Shown piece by piece: positions 18,943-28,335 of a stretch of DNA of 64,000 bases. The translations under genes and the position numbers were made by a program. The DNA is from Arenibacter sp040216555 (GTDB lineage: Bacteria > Bacteroidota > Bacteroidia > Flavobacteriales > Flavobacteriaceae), in assembly GCA_040216555.1 (NCBI GenBank), contig JAVJOW010000014.1, forward strand, positions 248,001 through 312,000. Reading direction: 5' to 3'. Below the pieces are notes generated by a model, which was given only the letters and a program-made list of their open reading frames with translations, made no database searches and was not told where the DNA came from. Positions within the stretch are counted from its first letter, which is position 1. Every line of letters begins with the position of its first letter.

Positions 18943-19356
18943 TTAATGGGGCAATTTTTTCTGAAGTAGGCCGTAGGCAAAAGTGCCTAAAAGGGCAGCT
19001 CCAATTACAATGAACATACTAAAAACACCGGTACCTACCAATATATACATGGGTCCAGGACATGCACCTGCCAAGGCCCATCCGAATCCAAAGATGGTTC
19101 CGCCAAGAATGTATCTTGCAACCCCTTTGTCTTTCGGGGCCAAATCAATTTCTTTGCCCTCAATACTTTTTATTTTGTACTTCTTAAAGAGCCAAATAAA
19201 TAGAACGCCCAAAAATACGGCAGACCCAATTATTCCATACATATGAAAGGCCTGAAACTTGAACATTTCGTAGATGCGATACCAGGATACCGCTTCCGAT
19301 TTTACCAGCACTATCCCAAAGAAGATACCTACCAACAAGAATTTTAAAAACTTCAT
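18943..19356 (-). CDS. DUF6691/YeeE-type sulfur compound transporter, small half
   Basis: The 137-residue protein has four membrane helices (about residues 1-20, 36-55, 82-105 and 110-130) and the motif FGFGWALAGACPGPMYILVGTG, whose cysteine is typical of YeeE/YedE and DUF6691 transporters. Such pairs take up thiosulfate or persulfide-type sulfur. Here it pairs with the upstream gene at 19489-20052 on the same strand, together supplying the two repeats seen fused in longer YeeE proteins. No rhodanese or sulfur dioxygenase gene is in view to fix the substrate. Confidence 0.85.
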   Translation of the reverse strand: MKFLKFLLVGIFFGIVLVKSEAVSWYRIYEMFKFQAFHMYGIIGSAVFLGVLFIWLFKKYKIKSIEGKEIDLAPKDKGVARYILGGTIFGFGWALAGACPGPMYILVGTGVFSMFIVIGAALLGTFAYGLLQKKLPH

Positions 19357-19488
19357 TTTGTTTATGTTATGTACTTTTTGCTGAGAATGATTTTTCCAGC
19401 TTCAAGCTAATTTCCAATTGTTATTACAATAATTTAGGAATCGAATATTTAGCCCCACATATAGGCGGTGAACCTCATGCAATCCGTT

Positions 19489-20052
19489 TTAAGATCCAAA
19501 AATTAAGGGTAGAATAAAGAAGGTCATTATAAGTCCGCCCACAAAAAAACCTATTACCGCTATTAGTGAGGGGATTTGAAGATTGCTTAGACCGGTTATG
19601 GCATGACCTGAAGTACATCCTCCGGCATATCTTGTTCCAAAGCCCACTAAAAATCCGGCAATGACCAAGACTGAAATCCCTTTTAGGCTCAACACATTTT
19701 CCCAACTGTAAATCTCGGGGGGTAAGAGTGTTTCGCCAACCTCACTAAACCCTAATTCATTTAGGTCCGCAATGGTTTCGGCACTCAAGGCAATTGCTGA
19801 ACCATCGGATAAATATTGCGTTGCTATAAATCCACCAAGGATGGCACCTAGAACAACAGTGAGATTCCAGCGCTGGGCCTTCCAATCGAACCGGAAATAG
19901 TCCGAATATTTTCCTGCACCACCAATACTGCAAAGCGTCTGTAAATTGGAGGACATTCCGAAAGTTTTCCCAAAAAACACCAAAATTAGCATTACAAGGG
20001 CAATCAAAGGCCCGGACACAAACCATGGCCAAGGTTGAAGTATATGATCCAT
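19489..20052 (-). CDS. YeeE/YedE family sulfur compound transporter, large half
   Basis: The 187-residue membrane protein has about five helices. It carries the family motif GFGTRYAGGCTSGHAITGLS near residues 128-147, with the conserved Cys and SGH that line the thiosulfate path in YeeE proteins. I start it at the ATG at 20052 (MDHILQPWPWFVSG) because the upstream 25 residues of the longer reading frame are Cys/Tyr-rich and unlike the family. It precedes the DUF6691-like partner by 132 bp, and an operon is likely. Confidence 0.86.
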   Translation of the reverse strand: MDHILQPWPWFVSGPLIALVMLILVFFGKTFGMSSNLQTLCSIGGAGKYSDYFRFDWKAQRWNLTVVLGAILGGFIATQYLSDGSAIALSAETIADLNELGFSEVGETLLPPEIYSWENVLSLKGISVLVIAGFLVGFGTRYAGGCTSGHAITGLSNLQIPSLIAVIGFFVGGLIMTFFILPLIFGS

Positions 20053-20146
20053 ATTATTTATTAAAATGCAAATATAAAGGTATCTAAAATACTCTATGTA
20101 ACAATTGTTACACAAGGGATTTTGCATGCTGCAAACTCCATTATTT

Positions 20147-22204
20147 TTAGTTAAGGACTATTTCGTCTACAAATAACCAACTTTTTCCGCCTGGGTTAGG
20201 ATGCCAGGAAGGATTTTTAAGTTGGCTTATTACTTCCACTTTTACAAAAGTAGATTTGGTTGGGGGTATGTTAAGGTCGAAAAATTGGAACTTGGTATCG
20301 GAGTTTGGTTTTTCTGTCGGAACTTTCTCTGTGTGCACAAGTTTAAAATTATTGCCATCCTGCGATACCCACACTTTGAAACCCGTTGGATAAAAAATCC
20401 ATTTCTCAGGTGAAGAAAATGCCCCTACAGAGACGGTAGATATCAATTCTTCTTTTTGAAGTTTTAGAGTGGCGGCAAAACTAATGCCTTCAAAACCTAT
20501 CCAATTGCCGTCTACAAAATTGCTGGTCCCTCTTTTTAGATCTATCAAAGTGTTTCCGCCATTTCCCTTGTATTTTTCATGGGGTTTATTGTTAAGGGTA
20601 ATGGAATTGGGTAGAATATTCGATTTTTTAAAACTGACGGTTTTTATGGGACTTAATTCCCAACCCGGCTTATGGCTAACGGCTTTGAGCTGGGTAGAAT
20701 TGGTAAGTATAAAGGGTTTATGGTATCTTGTGGAAGTGGTGTCCGGTTCTGAGCCATCCAAGGTGTAGTAGAGGTCCACTCCCTTAAAAAAATAATCCAG
20801 GGTCACTTCTATGGAATCCTTGAAGAAGTCTGTATCTGCAATAATAGATGGTGGTTCCAAGCTTGATGGGGTAAAGAGGTCTTCACTGATACTAACAACT
20901 GTAACACTATTATGCTTGCTGCAAAAACGATCCAGGGCTTCTTTGGTGATTTTGGAATTCCATGGATATAAAGTTTTGAGACCGCTAAGGGCGGTCAACT
21001 TTTCCAGACCCTGATCCGTAATATCGGTACCATAAACGTTTAGGGACTCCAGGTGTTTTAAATCCCCTATAGACGCCATGGTCCTATCCGTGATCTTTGT
21101 ATTTTGAAGTTGTAGTTTGGTGAGATTCTTAAAGGAAGTAAGATACGAAGAAATAGTGTCATTAAAATTGGAGTTTCCCAAATTGAGTTCAACAATGTTG
21201 TCGGCATGCTTTTTTAATGCTTTTAGATCATTCTTCCCTAAACTTTTATTGCCGGACAAGTTTACTATCAGAAGAGGATTTTTTTCTGCCAATTTTGTGA
21301 TAATAGGTCCGTTGATATTTATAGAGGCCAACCAGTCCTCGGGAACCATTGCCACTTCCTTTGCAATAATCGCCCGTGTGGAAGTGTCTTCTTCCAATGA
21401 ATTTAAAATTTCATTGATCTTTTCCGTTTTATCCAAAGTCCCTGCCACACAGTCGAAACAGTTCTCATGGCTTATCCACCATTCCAATAATTGAATTTCG
21501 TGATTGGTCAATTGAACCTTGCCCTTTGGTGGCATATGGTCCTCGTCTTCCATGGGTAGTTTAATGTGGTGTATCAACCTGGGACCTTCCCCATTTTCGG
21601 CAAGTAATAAGCTGCCGGAGTCTCCCCCTGCAAGCAGTTGTTCCTTGTTGGTCATAATTAAACCTCCCTTGACCTTGTTGGGATTGTGGCAACCTACACA
21701 CTTATCATCCAGAATTGGCATAATAATATCATTGAATACCACGGCTTTGTCCACGTCGGTAATAACCACTTTTTTGCCCTTCTCACTTTTGTACAGATAG
21801 TCCTCCCCATGGGTCATGCTCCCGCCATAATGTCCCGTTAGGCCCAAAAGGCCCATTACGCAGATAAAAAGGGGCAGGTATATTTTTTTGGACCAGACCT
21901 TAGGATACTTTTTAATAAAATATAGAAGGGTACTGCCTATGGCCAAGCCAACGGCCATCCAGCGATGCCTAAACAACAAGGTCTCATCGTACCCCCCGTC
22001 TTCTCCCAATAACCAACCGCTGGCCACAGATAGAACTGTGGTTGCTGCAGCAATGGCAAGGGTAAATTGGATAATATTGTTCTCTGTTTCGGAATCTTTA
22101 TTTCTAAAGTATAGCTCCATTAGAAAGGCCAATACAAGAATACCGATGGGTAAATGTACCAATAAGGGATGCAGGCGACCAATGCTTATAATCTGTAGTA
22201 TCAT
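20147..22204 (-). CDS. Membrane-anchored planctomycete-type cytochrome with LRR, chitobiase-C-like and discoidin domains
   Basis: The 685-residue protein joins several modules. Residues 1-130 are a DUF2231-like membrane domain of about four helices with His-rich ends (LHPLLVHLPIGILVL). Residues 155-240 are a PSCyt1-type heme c domain with CVGCH at 169-173 and a distal MPP. Leucine-rich repeats (about 310-430) follow, then an FN3-associated/chitobiase C-like domain with YYTLDGSEPDTTS. The end is a discoidin-like module closing with SWLFVDEIVLN. The same closing module is seen in the GH20 and DUF4838 proteins of the neighbouring sugar locus. It is the last gene of a three-gene operon with DUF1501 and DUF1553 proteins, with a 16-bp gap. 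The likely role is electron transfer or a scaffold at the cell surface; the substrate is unknown. Confidence 0.8.
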   Translation of the reverse strand: MILQIISIGRLHPLLVHLPIGILVLAFLMELYFRNKDSETENNIIQFTLAIAAATTVLSVASGWLLGEDGGYDETLLFRHRWMAVGLAIGSTLLYFIKKYPKVWSKKIYLPLFICVMGLLGLTGHYGGSMTHGEDYLYKSEKGKKVVITDVDKAVVFNDIIMPILDDKCVGCHNPNKVKGGLIMTNKEQLLAGGDSGSLLLAENGEGPRLIHHIKLPMEDEDHMPPKGKVQLTNHEIQLLEWWISHENCFDCVAGTLDKTEKINEILNSLEEDTSTRAIIAKEVAMVPEDWLASININGPIITKLAEKNPLLIVNLSGNKSLGKNDLKALKKHADNIVELNLGNSNFNDTISSYLTSFKNLTKLQLQNTKITDRTMASIGDLKHLESLNVYGTDITDQGLEKLTALSGLKTLYPWNSKITKEALDRFCSKHNSVTVVSISEDLFTPSSLEPPSIIADTDFFKDSIEVTLDYFFKGVDLYYTLDGSEPDTTSTRYHKPFILTNSTQLKAVSHKPGWELSPIKTVSFKKSNILPNSITLNNKPHEKYKGNGGNTLIDLKRGTSNFVDGNWIGFEGISFAATLKLQKEELISTVSVGAFSSPEKWIFYPTGFKVWVSQDGNNFKLVHTEKVPTEKPNSDTKFQFFDLNIPPTKSTFVKVEVISQLKNPSWHPNPGGKSWLFVDEIVLN

Positions 22205-22220
22205 TCGTTGGTTTATAGGT

Positions 22221-23714
22221 TTAGGTTAAGATATCCTTTACGATATGGCCTTCAACATCTGTTAATCTAAACCGTCTTCCCTGGTACTTATAGGTTAATT
22301 TCTCATGATCTATTCCCAATAAATGTAACATTGTAGCTTGGAAATCGTGGACATGTACCGGATCCTTTACAATGTTGTATCCAAAATCATCCGTCTCTCC
22401 ATAAACGATGCCAGGTTTAATACCTCCCCCAGCCATCCAAATGCTAAAAGATCTCGGATGGTGGTCCCTACCATAGTTGGTATCGGTTAATAGACCTTGG
22501 GAATAATTGGTCCTTCCAAATTCTCCTCCCCAAATCACCAGGGTATCTTCCAATAATCCACGTTGTTTTAGATCGGCTACAAGAGCTGCTGAAGCTTGGT
22601 CCACATCTTTTGCCTGTTTGGCAATGGCCCCTGGAAGATTGTCGTGTTGATCCCAACCCATATGGTACAATTGGATAAAACGTACGTCCTGTTCCGCCAA
22701 TCTTCTTGCCAAAAGGCAATTTGCTGCGTAGGTTCCCGGAATTTTAGCTTCGGGTCCGTACATTTCATAGATATAATCCGGTTCATTGGCGGTATCCATA
22801 ACATTGGGCACGGAAGTTTGCATCCTGTACGCCATTTCATATTGGGCAATTCTACTTTTTATTTCTGGATCACCGGAATCTTGATAATGCTTATCGTTCA
22901 GAGCTGCTAAATTGTCCAGCATTTCGCGCTTAACCTCTTTGGTAATCCCCTTGGGATCGTTTAAATACAATACGGGATCCTTGGCAGCCCTAAATTGAAC
23001 CCCTTGGTGCAGGGAGTGTAAAAATCCATTACCCCATAACCTTGTGTATAAGGGTTGTCCGTTGGGTCTTCCAGTACCTCTTGACAATAGTACGGTGAAA
23101 GCCGGGAGGTTTTCATTTTCGCTTCCCAAGCCATAACTAAGCCATGATCCTATACTGGGTCTTCCCGGTTGCTGGGATCCCGTCTGGAAGAACGTAACCG
23201 CAGGATCATGATTTATGGCTTCCGTATACATGGATTTTATAATGCAAAGCTCATCGACCATTTTTGCAGTATAAGGCAGAATATCACTTATATAGGTGCC
23301 ATTCTTGCCATGCTGGCTAAAATTGTGCAGGGAGCCGACCAACGGAAATGTATCCTGTCCGGAAGTCATCCCAGTAAGCCGTTGTCCATTTCTGATAGAT
23401 TCCGGCAGATCTTCCCCACGCCTTTTGTTCAAAAGAGGTTTATAGTCAAAAAGCTCCAATTGGGAAGGTCCCCCGCTTTGAAACAGGTATATCACCCTTT
23501 TAATTTTGGCCGGGTGATGTAGCGAGTTTAAAATACCCTTAACCCCTTCCAAACCATCATCCTTGGTTAGGATGCCATTTTTATCTTTTCTAAATAGGTT
23601 GGCACCTAAAAGGGATGCTAGGGCTACCCCGCCTACGCCTAAGGCCGTTTTGCCTAAAAATGACCTTCGGTTTAAAATCAAGGATCTTTCTTCTATAATT
23701 TTTTTTTCGCTCAT
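22221..23714 (-). CDS. DUF1501 family protein with Tat signal
   Basis: A 497-residue protein of the DUF1501 family, related to sulfatase/alkaline phosphatase folds and abundant in Planctomycetes and marine Bacteroidota. A twin-arginine signal (LNRRSFLGKTALGVGG, near 15-30) points to export in folded form. Family landmarks are YLFQSGGPSQLELFDYKP, FTVLLSRGTGRPNGQPLY, QLYHMGWDQHDNL, VIWGGEFGRTNYSQG and GRDHHPRSFSIWMAGGG. The start ATG at 23714 is 2 bp after the DUF1553 stop codon, so the two are tightly coupled, as is usual for this pair. The reaction is not known; the conserved His/Asp/Gly residues suggest a metal-dependent hydrolase. Confidence 0.88.
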   Translation of the reverse strand: MSEKKIIEERSLILNRRSFLGKTALGVGGVALASLLGANLFRKDKNGILTKDDGLEGVKGILNSLHHPAKIKRVIYLFQSGGPSQLELFDYKPLLNKRRGEDLPESIRNGQRLTGMTSGQDTFPLVGSLHNFSQHGKNGTYISDILPYTAKMVDELCIIKSMYTEAINHDPAVTFFQTGSQQPGRPSIGSWLSYGLGSENENLPAFTVLLSRGTGRPNGQPLYTRLWGNGFLHSLHQGVQFRAAKDPVLYLNDPKGITKEVKREMLDNLAALNDKHYQDSGDPEIKSRIAQYEMAYRMQTSVPNVMDTANEPDYIYEMYGPEAKIPGTYAANCLLARRLAEQDVRFIQLYHMGWDQHDNLPGAIAKQAKDVDQASAALVADLKQRGLLEDTLVIWGGEFGRTNYSQGLLTDTNYGRDHHPRSFSIWMAGGGIKPGIVYGETDDFGYNIVKDPVHVHDFQATMLHLLGIDHEKLTYKYQGRRFRLTDVEGHIVKDILT

Positions 23715-23716
23715 GA

Positions 23717-26089
23717 TCAACCCCTGGTTATAGTTTCATCTAAGTTTAAAACGGTATGTGCCGTTAATGCCAATGCGGCCAATTGTTTTTTTGAATAGGT
23801 GCTATCTATTTCAAAATCTCCGATCGACAGATAATCTTGTGGGTCTATGCCTTCCTCATCCACTTTTTGGAGCATGCTATTGTAATAATTGTTCAACATG
23901 GACAATTCTTCCTCATCTGGAGGTCTGGACGTAGCCAGTTTGAAAATGTATTTTATTTGATCACTGATTTCTTTATTACGATCAATGGCGTTTTTGGCAA
24001 TGAGCCTGGATGCCTCTATGATTTGAGGGTCGTTTAGCAATACCAAAGCCTGTAAGGGGGTATTTGTTTCTTGCCGTTTTACCGTACAAAGATCTCTTGA
24101 TGCGGCGTCAAAAGTCATCATGCTTGGTGGGGGAACGGTCCTTTTCCAAAAGGTATATAAACTTTTTCTATATAGATCTTTTCCGGTGCTGGTTATATAG
24201 GTAGCGGTACTTCCTCCTCCTCCTCCGGTAGTGGCCTCCCAAATGCCGGCTGGTTGGTAGGGCTTAACACTTGGGCCTCCTACTTCTGAGTTGAGCAATC
24301 CACTGATTTTCAGGGCTTGGTCCCTAATGAGTTCGGCTGTTAGCCTTAATCTAGGGGCTCGAGCCAAGAGACGGTTTTCAGGATCTAATTCCTGTAATTC
24401 TTTGGATAATTTGGTGCTCTGTTGATAAGTAGCCGAAAGGGCTATATATTTTAATATTTTTCTTGAATCCCAACCTTCTTCCTTTAATTTAATAGCAAGG
24501 AAGTCCAGCAACTCTGGATGTGTAGGCAATGAGCCTTGATTGCCAAAATCGAAGGAAGATGCAACCAAGCCCGTGCCGAACATGCGTTGCCAAAATCTAT
24601 TTACGGTAACCCTGGCAGTTAATGGATTTTCCTCATGGAATAGCCATTTTGCCAATCCTAATCGGTTTTTGGGATATTCCTCCGGGAAAGGGAGTATGGA
24701 TTCGGGTGTATTGGGGAATACCTGTGTAGTAGGTTGGTCGTAAACACCTCTGTTCAAGATATAGGATGGCCTAATTTCCTCCATTTCGTTCATGACCATT
24801 ACGGGAACTTCCTTCATGGTAGATTTTTGGAGTTGAACAAAGCTTAATACACCATTTTTTTCCTTTTCGGTAATGGTCATGTAGGGTTTTGGAATTTTTC
24901 CGGCTCCGCCCGGTGTCAGTCCCAATTCGTCAATATTGTTGAAGAAACTGAACAATTCAAAATGGTTTTTTTGACTTATCGGGTCATATTTGTGATCATG
25001 GCATCGGGCACATTCAAAAGTGAGGCCCAGAAAAGCGGTTCCAAAGGTCACCGCCCTGTCCTCTACATACTCAATACGATATTCTTCGGGTATAACCCCG
25101 CCTTCGAAGGTGATCTTATGGTTCCTGTTGAAGCCTGTGGCAAGAATTTGTTCGGCATTGGCATTTGGCATAAGATCTCCCGCCAATTGATAGGTGACAA
25201 ATTGATCATAGGGCATGTTTTGTTTAAAGGCGTGAATCACCCAATCGCGCCAGGGCCACATGATTCGTTCAAAATCGTCTTGGTATCCATGGGTGTCCGC
25301 ATATCGGGCAATATCCATCCATTCAGCCGACATGTGCTCTGCATAATCAACTGTATTCAATAGTGAATCTATAATTTCTTCATAGGCAGTAGGGGAGTCA
25401 CTGTGAACGAAATTATTTATCTGTTCCACGCTTGGTGGTAATCCTGTTAGGTCGAAAAACACCCTTCTCAACAGTTTTTCTTTACTGGCTTTTTCGTTGG
25501 GCTCCAAACCGTTTTGTTCCAGTTGGTATAAAACAAATTGGTCAATTTCATTTTGGGCCCATGTGGTGTTGGTTGTTTTTGGTATGCTCGGCTTTTCTGG
25601 AGCAATAAATGCCCAATGTTCTTTGTACTCTGCTCCTTGTTCTATCCATTTTTTTAAAATTTCCTTTTCGTATTTGGTAACGGTAAGGTTCGATTCTGGA
25701 GGCGGCATCATTAAAGATTCGTCCGTAGTGTACAATCGATTGACCAACTCACTTTTTTCAACATCGCCGGGAACAATGGCGTAGTGGTCCTTCTTTTTGC
25801 CCAATGCCATATAGGCATCTTCGGCCGTGTTCAAGGACAATCCGCCCTCTATGGCATTTTTATCGGGACCATGACATTTGAAACAACGGTCCGATAGGAT
25901 TGGTTTTACATGAAAAGTAAAGTCTATTTTATCCGGAATTCGCCCATTAAAATCATTGTTGGCGATCGTTTCAGAGGTTTGTACTCCAGTGTTACAGCCA
26001 TAGACTATTAATACAGGAATGAATACCAATAGCGAATATAACCCAGAATGAAATTGGGTAAAAAATTTACTTATGGGATAGGCTGACAT
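23717..26089 (-). CDS. PSCyt1-DUF1549-DUF1553 surface lipoprotein
   Basis: The 790-residue protein has a lipoprotein signal with the lipobox Cys at about 32 (IVYGC), then a planctomycete-type heme c domain with CFKCH at 69-73 and axial-Met candidate in SLMMPPP. A DUF1549 domain (about 175-380, LLRRVFFDLTGLPPS and WMDIARYADTHGYQDD) and a DUF1553 domain (about 480-760, NRLGLAKWLFHEENPLTARVTVNRFW and RQETNTPLQALVLLNDP) follow. Together with the adjacent DUF1501 protein this is a widespread pair thought to act on polymers at the cell surface; the activity is not known. It heads the operon. Confidence 0.9.
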   Translation of the reverse strand: MSAYPISKFFTQFHSGLYSLLVFIPVLIVYGCNTGVQTSETIANNDFNGRIPDKIDFTFHVKPILSDRCFKCHGPDKNAIEGGLSLNTAEDAYMALGKKKDHYAIVPGDVEKSELVNRLYTTDESLMMPPPESNLTVTKYEKEILKKWIEQGAEYKEHWAFIAPEKPSIPKTTNTTWAQNEIDQFVLYQLEQNGLEPNEKASKEKLLRRVFFDLTGLPPSVEQINNFVHSDSPTAYEEIIDSLLNTVDYAEHMSAEWMDIARYADTHGYQDDFERIMWPWRDWVIHAFKQNMPYDQFVTYQLAGDLMPNANAEQILATGFNRNHKITFEGGVIPEEYRIEYVEDRAVTFGTAFLGLTFECARCHDHKYDPISQKNHFELFSFFNNIDELGLTPGGAGKIPKPYMTITEKEKNGVLSFVQLQKSTMKEVPVMVMNEMEEIRPSYILNRGVYDQPTTQVFPNTPESILPFPEEYPKNRLGLAKWLFHEENPLTARVTVNRFWQRMFGTGLVASSFDFGNQGSLPTHPELLDFLAIKLKEEGWDSRKILKYIALSATYQQSTKLSKELQELDPENRLLARAPRLRLTAELIRDQALKISGLLNSEVGGPSVKPYQPAGIWEATTGGGGGSTATYITSTGKDLYRKSLYTFWKRTVPPPSMMTFDAASRDLCTVKRQETNTPLQALVLLNDPQIIEASRLIAKNAIDRNKEISDQIKYIFKLATSRPPDEEELSMLNNYYNSMLQKVDEEGIDPQDYLSIGDFEIDSTYSKKQLAALALTAHTVLNLDETITRG

Positions 26090-26219
26090 TTGACTTTAGA
26101 TATTTTAATACCTTCTAAGGTAACGAGTTTACAATTATTTAACGGTAAATTTCGACAAATAACAATCCAAGGCAGCTTAATGTGTTAAAAAAAAGGGAAT
26201 AAAGTGTAATTATGACGGT

Positions 26220-26936
26220 TTATTCCAAATCGTCATGTAGAATTTTACTTTTTACTTCGTTGAGATAACTACGCCCAATGGTATATCTGATGCCCTGCAC
26301 TTCCACACTGTTGCCCTCAATAGCGTCTATCTTGTTAATGGCTATGGTATAAGACCTGTGTATTCTGATAAATTTGTCCGCAGGGAGTTCTTCGGTAAAA
26401 CTGCTCAAGGTTCTATGAATGATATGTTTGTTGGCTTTGGTCTTTATCCTAATGTAATCCTTTAGACTTTCAATGACAATAATGTCGTCCAAATAAATTT
26501 TTTGCATTTTTTTCTTATCTACCTTTACAAAAATGCTGGGATTATCATGGGTAGTATGAACTTCGTTTTTGGTAACTCCTTCCTTTAGATTAATAATTCT
26601 ATTTACAGTCTTTAGAAACCTATGAAAAGGTATAGGTTTCACCAAATAGTCTATAGCCTCCAACTCAAAACTTTTAAGAGCATAATTTTCGTGGGCCGTA
26701 GTCATAACTACCATTGCCTTCGAATTTACACTACCTAGAAGGTCAAGCCCGTTCATAATTGGCATATTGATGTCCAGGAACACAATATCTACTTCATTTC
26801 TTTGTAAGAAAGTGGAAGCATCAATGGCATTGGTAAAGGTTTGTACCAGTTCTATTTCCTTAATTTGTTCTGCATAGTTTTTTAATATATTGATAGCCAG
26901 GGGTTCATCGTCAATAATTATTACCTTAAAACTCAT
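26220..26936 (-). CDS. LytTR-family response regulator
   Basis: The 238-residue regulator has a receiver domain (1-120) with the acidic pair D9/D10, phospho-acceptor D55 (VFLDINMP) and the Lys of YLVKPI. A LytTR DNA-binding domain (about 135-235) follows, with YIRIKTKANKHIIHRTLSSF and FIRIHRSYTIAINKI. Its first base overlaps the stop of the kinase gene (shared base 26936), so the pair is translationally coupled. It probably controls the divergent sugar locus or the DUF1553 operon beside it, but no binding site was identified. Confidence 0.92.
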   Translation of the reverse strand: MSFKVIIIDDEPLAINILKNYAEQIKEIELVQTFTNAIDASTFLQRNEVDIVFLDINMPIMNGLDLLGSVNSKAMVVMTTAHENYALKSFELEAIDYLVKPIPFHRFLKTVNRIINLKEGVTKNEVHTTHDNPSIFVKVDKKKMQKIYLDDIIVIESLKDYIRIKTKANKHIIHRTLSSFTEELPADKFIRIHRSYTIAINKIDAIEGNSVEVQGIRYTIGRSYLNEVKSKILHDDLE

Positions 26937-28024
26937 TACACTTTTAATTTAAGAATAACGTTAAACATTTCGTCTTTTTCAAAGATCGATAAGTTGTAAT
27001 CTTTGGGTTCGTAACCTAGTTCCAAACGTTTTTTTACATTGGAAAGTCCAATGCCTCCTACTTCTGGGTTTATTGGGTTGCGCGATTTATTTTGTGGAAT
27101 ATTGTTACTGATTTCAAAATTCAGGATGTCGTCCACAACTTCCAAGTTTATTTTGATAAACATGTTGCCAATATTTTTACTGGCGCCATGTTTGAAACTG
27201 TTTTCTATAAAGGGCATTAACAGCATCGGGGCAATACCTTTTCCTTCAATATCGCCCGATACATTCATATCAATTTTTAAGGAATTGTCAAATCGGATAC
27301 GTTCCAAATCAATATAGTTTTGGATACATTCAATTTCTTTGGTCAAATCTTGGTAGGGTTTGTCTGTAGCATATAGCAAATAACGCATTAATTCTGATAA
27401 TCTAAGAACAACTTGAGGTGCCCTGTCCGATTTTTCTAAAGTTAGGGAATATATGTTATTAAGAGTGTTAAAGAAAAAATGGGGAGAAACCTGCGTTCTT
27501 AGGAATTTTAATTCAGTGGTCAACTGCCTTTTTTCCAGTTCATGGAGTTTGCTGTTTTCATTTAACCAGTCCACCGTAATTTTTATGGCAGTAACAAACG
27601 ACATTACATAAAGTTCTCCCAGCATGGTAACTATGGCGTAATTTAATGTGAGGCTTTCAACATCTCCTGCTTCGGGCATTACGTTGTTGCTGACCAAATA
27701 GTAAGTTAGGTTGAATTTTACCAAAAGGCCCACAAGTAAAGATGCCAAAAGTAAAAAAGTATAAGTGATATATCGTTTTTTATATACGAATTTGGGCATC
27801 AAAAAGTAAATATTGAAGTATGCCAAGGCCATATGTATTGGGAAACCCAACAGGTTGGTTTTTATGGAATAGGCAAAATCCTGATGCAGATTTCCCCAAC
27901 GGAAAATATTGAATAGGATATATACGGCCCAAAAAATAATATGGTGCCGGTAATTTATATTGAAATCCCCGGAACTATTTCTACCCAGTAATTTATGATT
28001 CATTGTTTTGATTGGCATTAGCAT
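26936..28024 (-). CDS. LytS/YehU-type sensor histidine kinase
   Basis: The 362-residue kinase has four membrane helices in residues 25-155 with no large periplasmic domain. The His_kinase domain has the phospho-acceptor H182 in LRTQVSPHFFFNTLNNIYSL, an N-box PFIENSFKHG and a G-box VGGIGLSNVKKRLEL. It would phosphorylate the downstream LytTR regulator. The signal is unknown; the small loops suggest a membrane-embedded ligand or a partner protein such as the divergent symporter. The ATG at 28024 is used; ATGs at codons 3 and 8 are alternatives. Confidence 0.9.
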   Translation of the reverse strand: MLMPIKTMNHKLLGRNSSGDFNINYRHHIIFWAVYILFNIFRWGNLHQDFAYSIKTNLLGFPIHMALAYFNIYFLMPKFVYKKRYITYTFLLLASLLVGLLVKFNLTYYLVSNNVMPEAGDVESLTLNYAIVTMLGELYVMSFVTAIKITVDWLNENSKLHELEKRQLTTELKFLRTQVSPHFFFNTLNNIYSLTLEKSDRAPQVVLRLSELMRYLLYATDKPYQDLTKEIECIQNYIDLERIRFDNSLKIDMNVSGDIEGKGIAPMLLMPFIENSFKHGASKNIGNMFIKINLEVVDDILNFEISNNIPQNKSRNPINPEVGGIGLSNVKKRLELGYEPKDYNLSIFEKDEMFNVILKLKV

Positions 28025-28335
28025 GGGTCACAGTATTAATTTCTAAAAATTGGCGTTTGGCTTTACGGGTTGGTTGTTGGTCTAATTTTATTCCTCGTCA
28101 TGAAAAAAAATCAAATATTTAATTCAGGTAAGTGGAATGCCCTTGTTGATTTTTGTTTATTTTATGAATTATACCCCCAATGCCGTCTTGAAAATTTGGG
28201 GAATTTATAAAAAAAATAAGAGTTGTTGTCCATCGGAGAGAAAAAACACAAGGTGGAGGTATCTTTTTAACCTTTATAAATAAGAAATTACTGGTTGATG
28301 AACTTTTTTGCTTCAACTCATAAAAATTAATTTGA
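28025..28335. other. Divergent intergenic region, kinase / symporter
   Basis: This AT-rich 311-bp gap holds no gene. It must contain the promoters of the two-component operon (leftward) and of the sugar locus (rightward). TATCTTTT at 28260-28267 is a near match to the -7 consensus on the plus strand, about 70 bp before the symporter ATG. No clear operator or repeat is visible. Confidence 0.5.

Noticed and set aside
28119..28316. Minus-strand ORF of 65 codons in the kinase/symporter gap
   Set aside because: Low-complexity AT-rich translation in a divergent promoter region; no start context or conserved motif.
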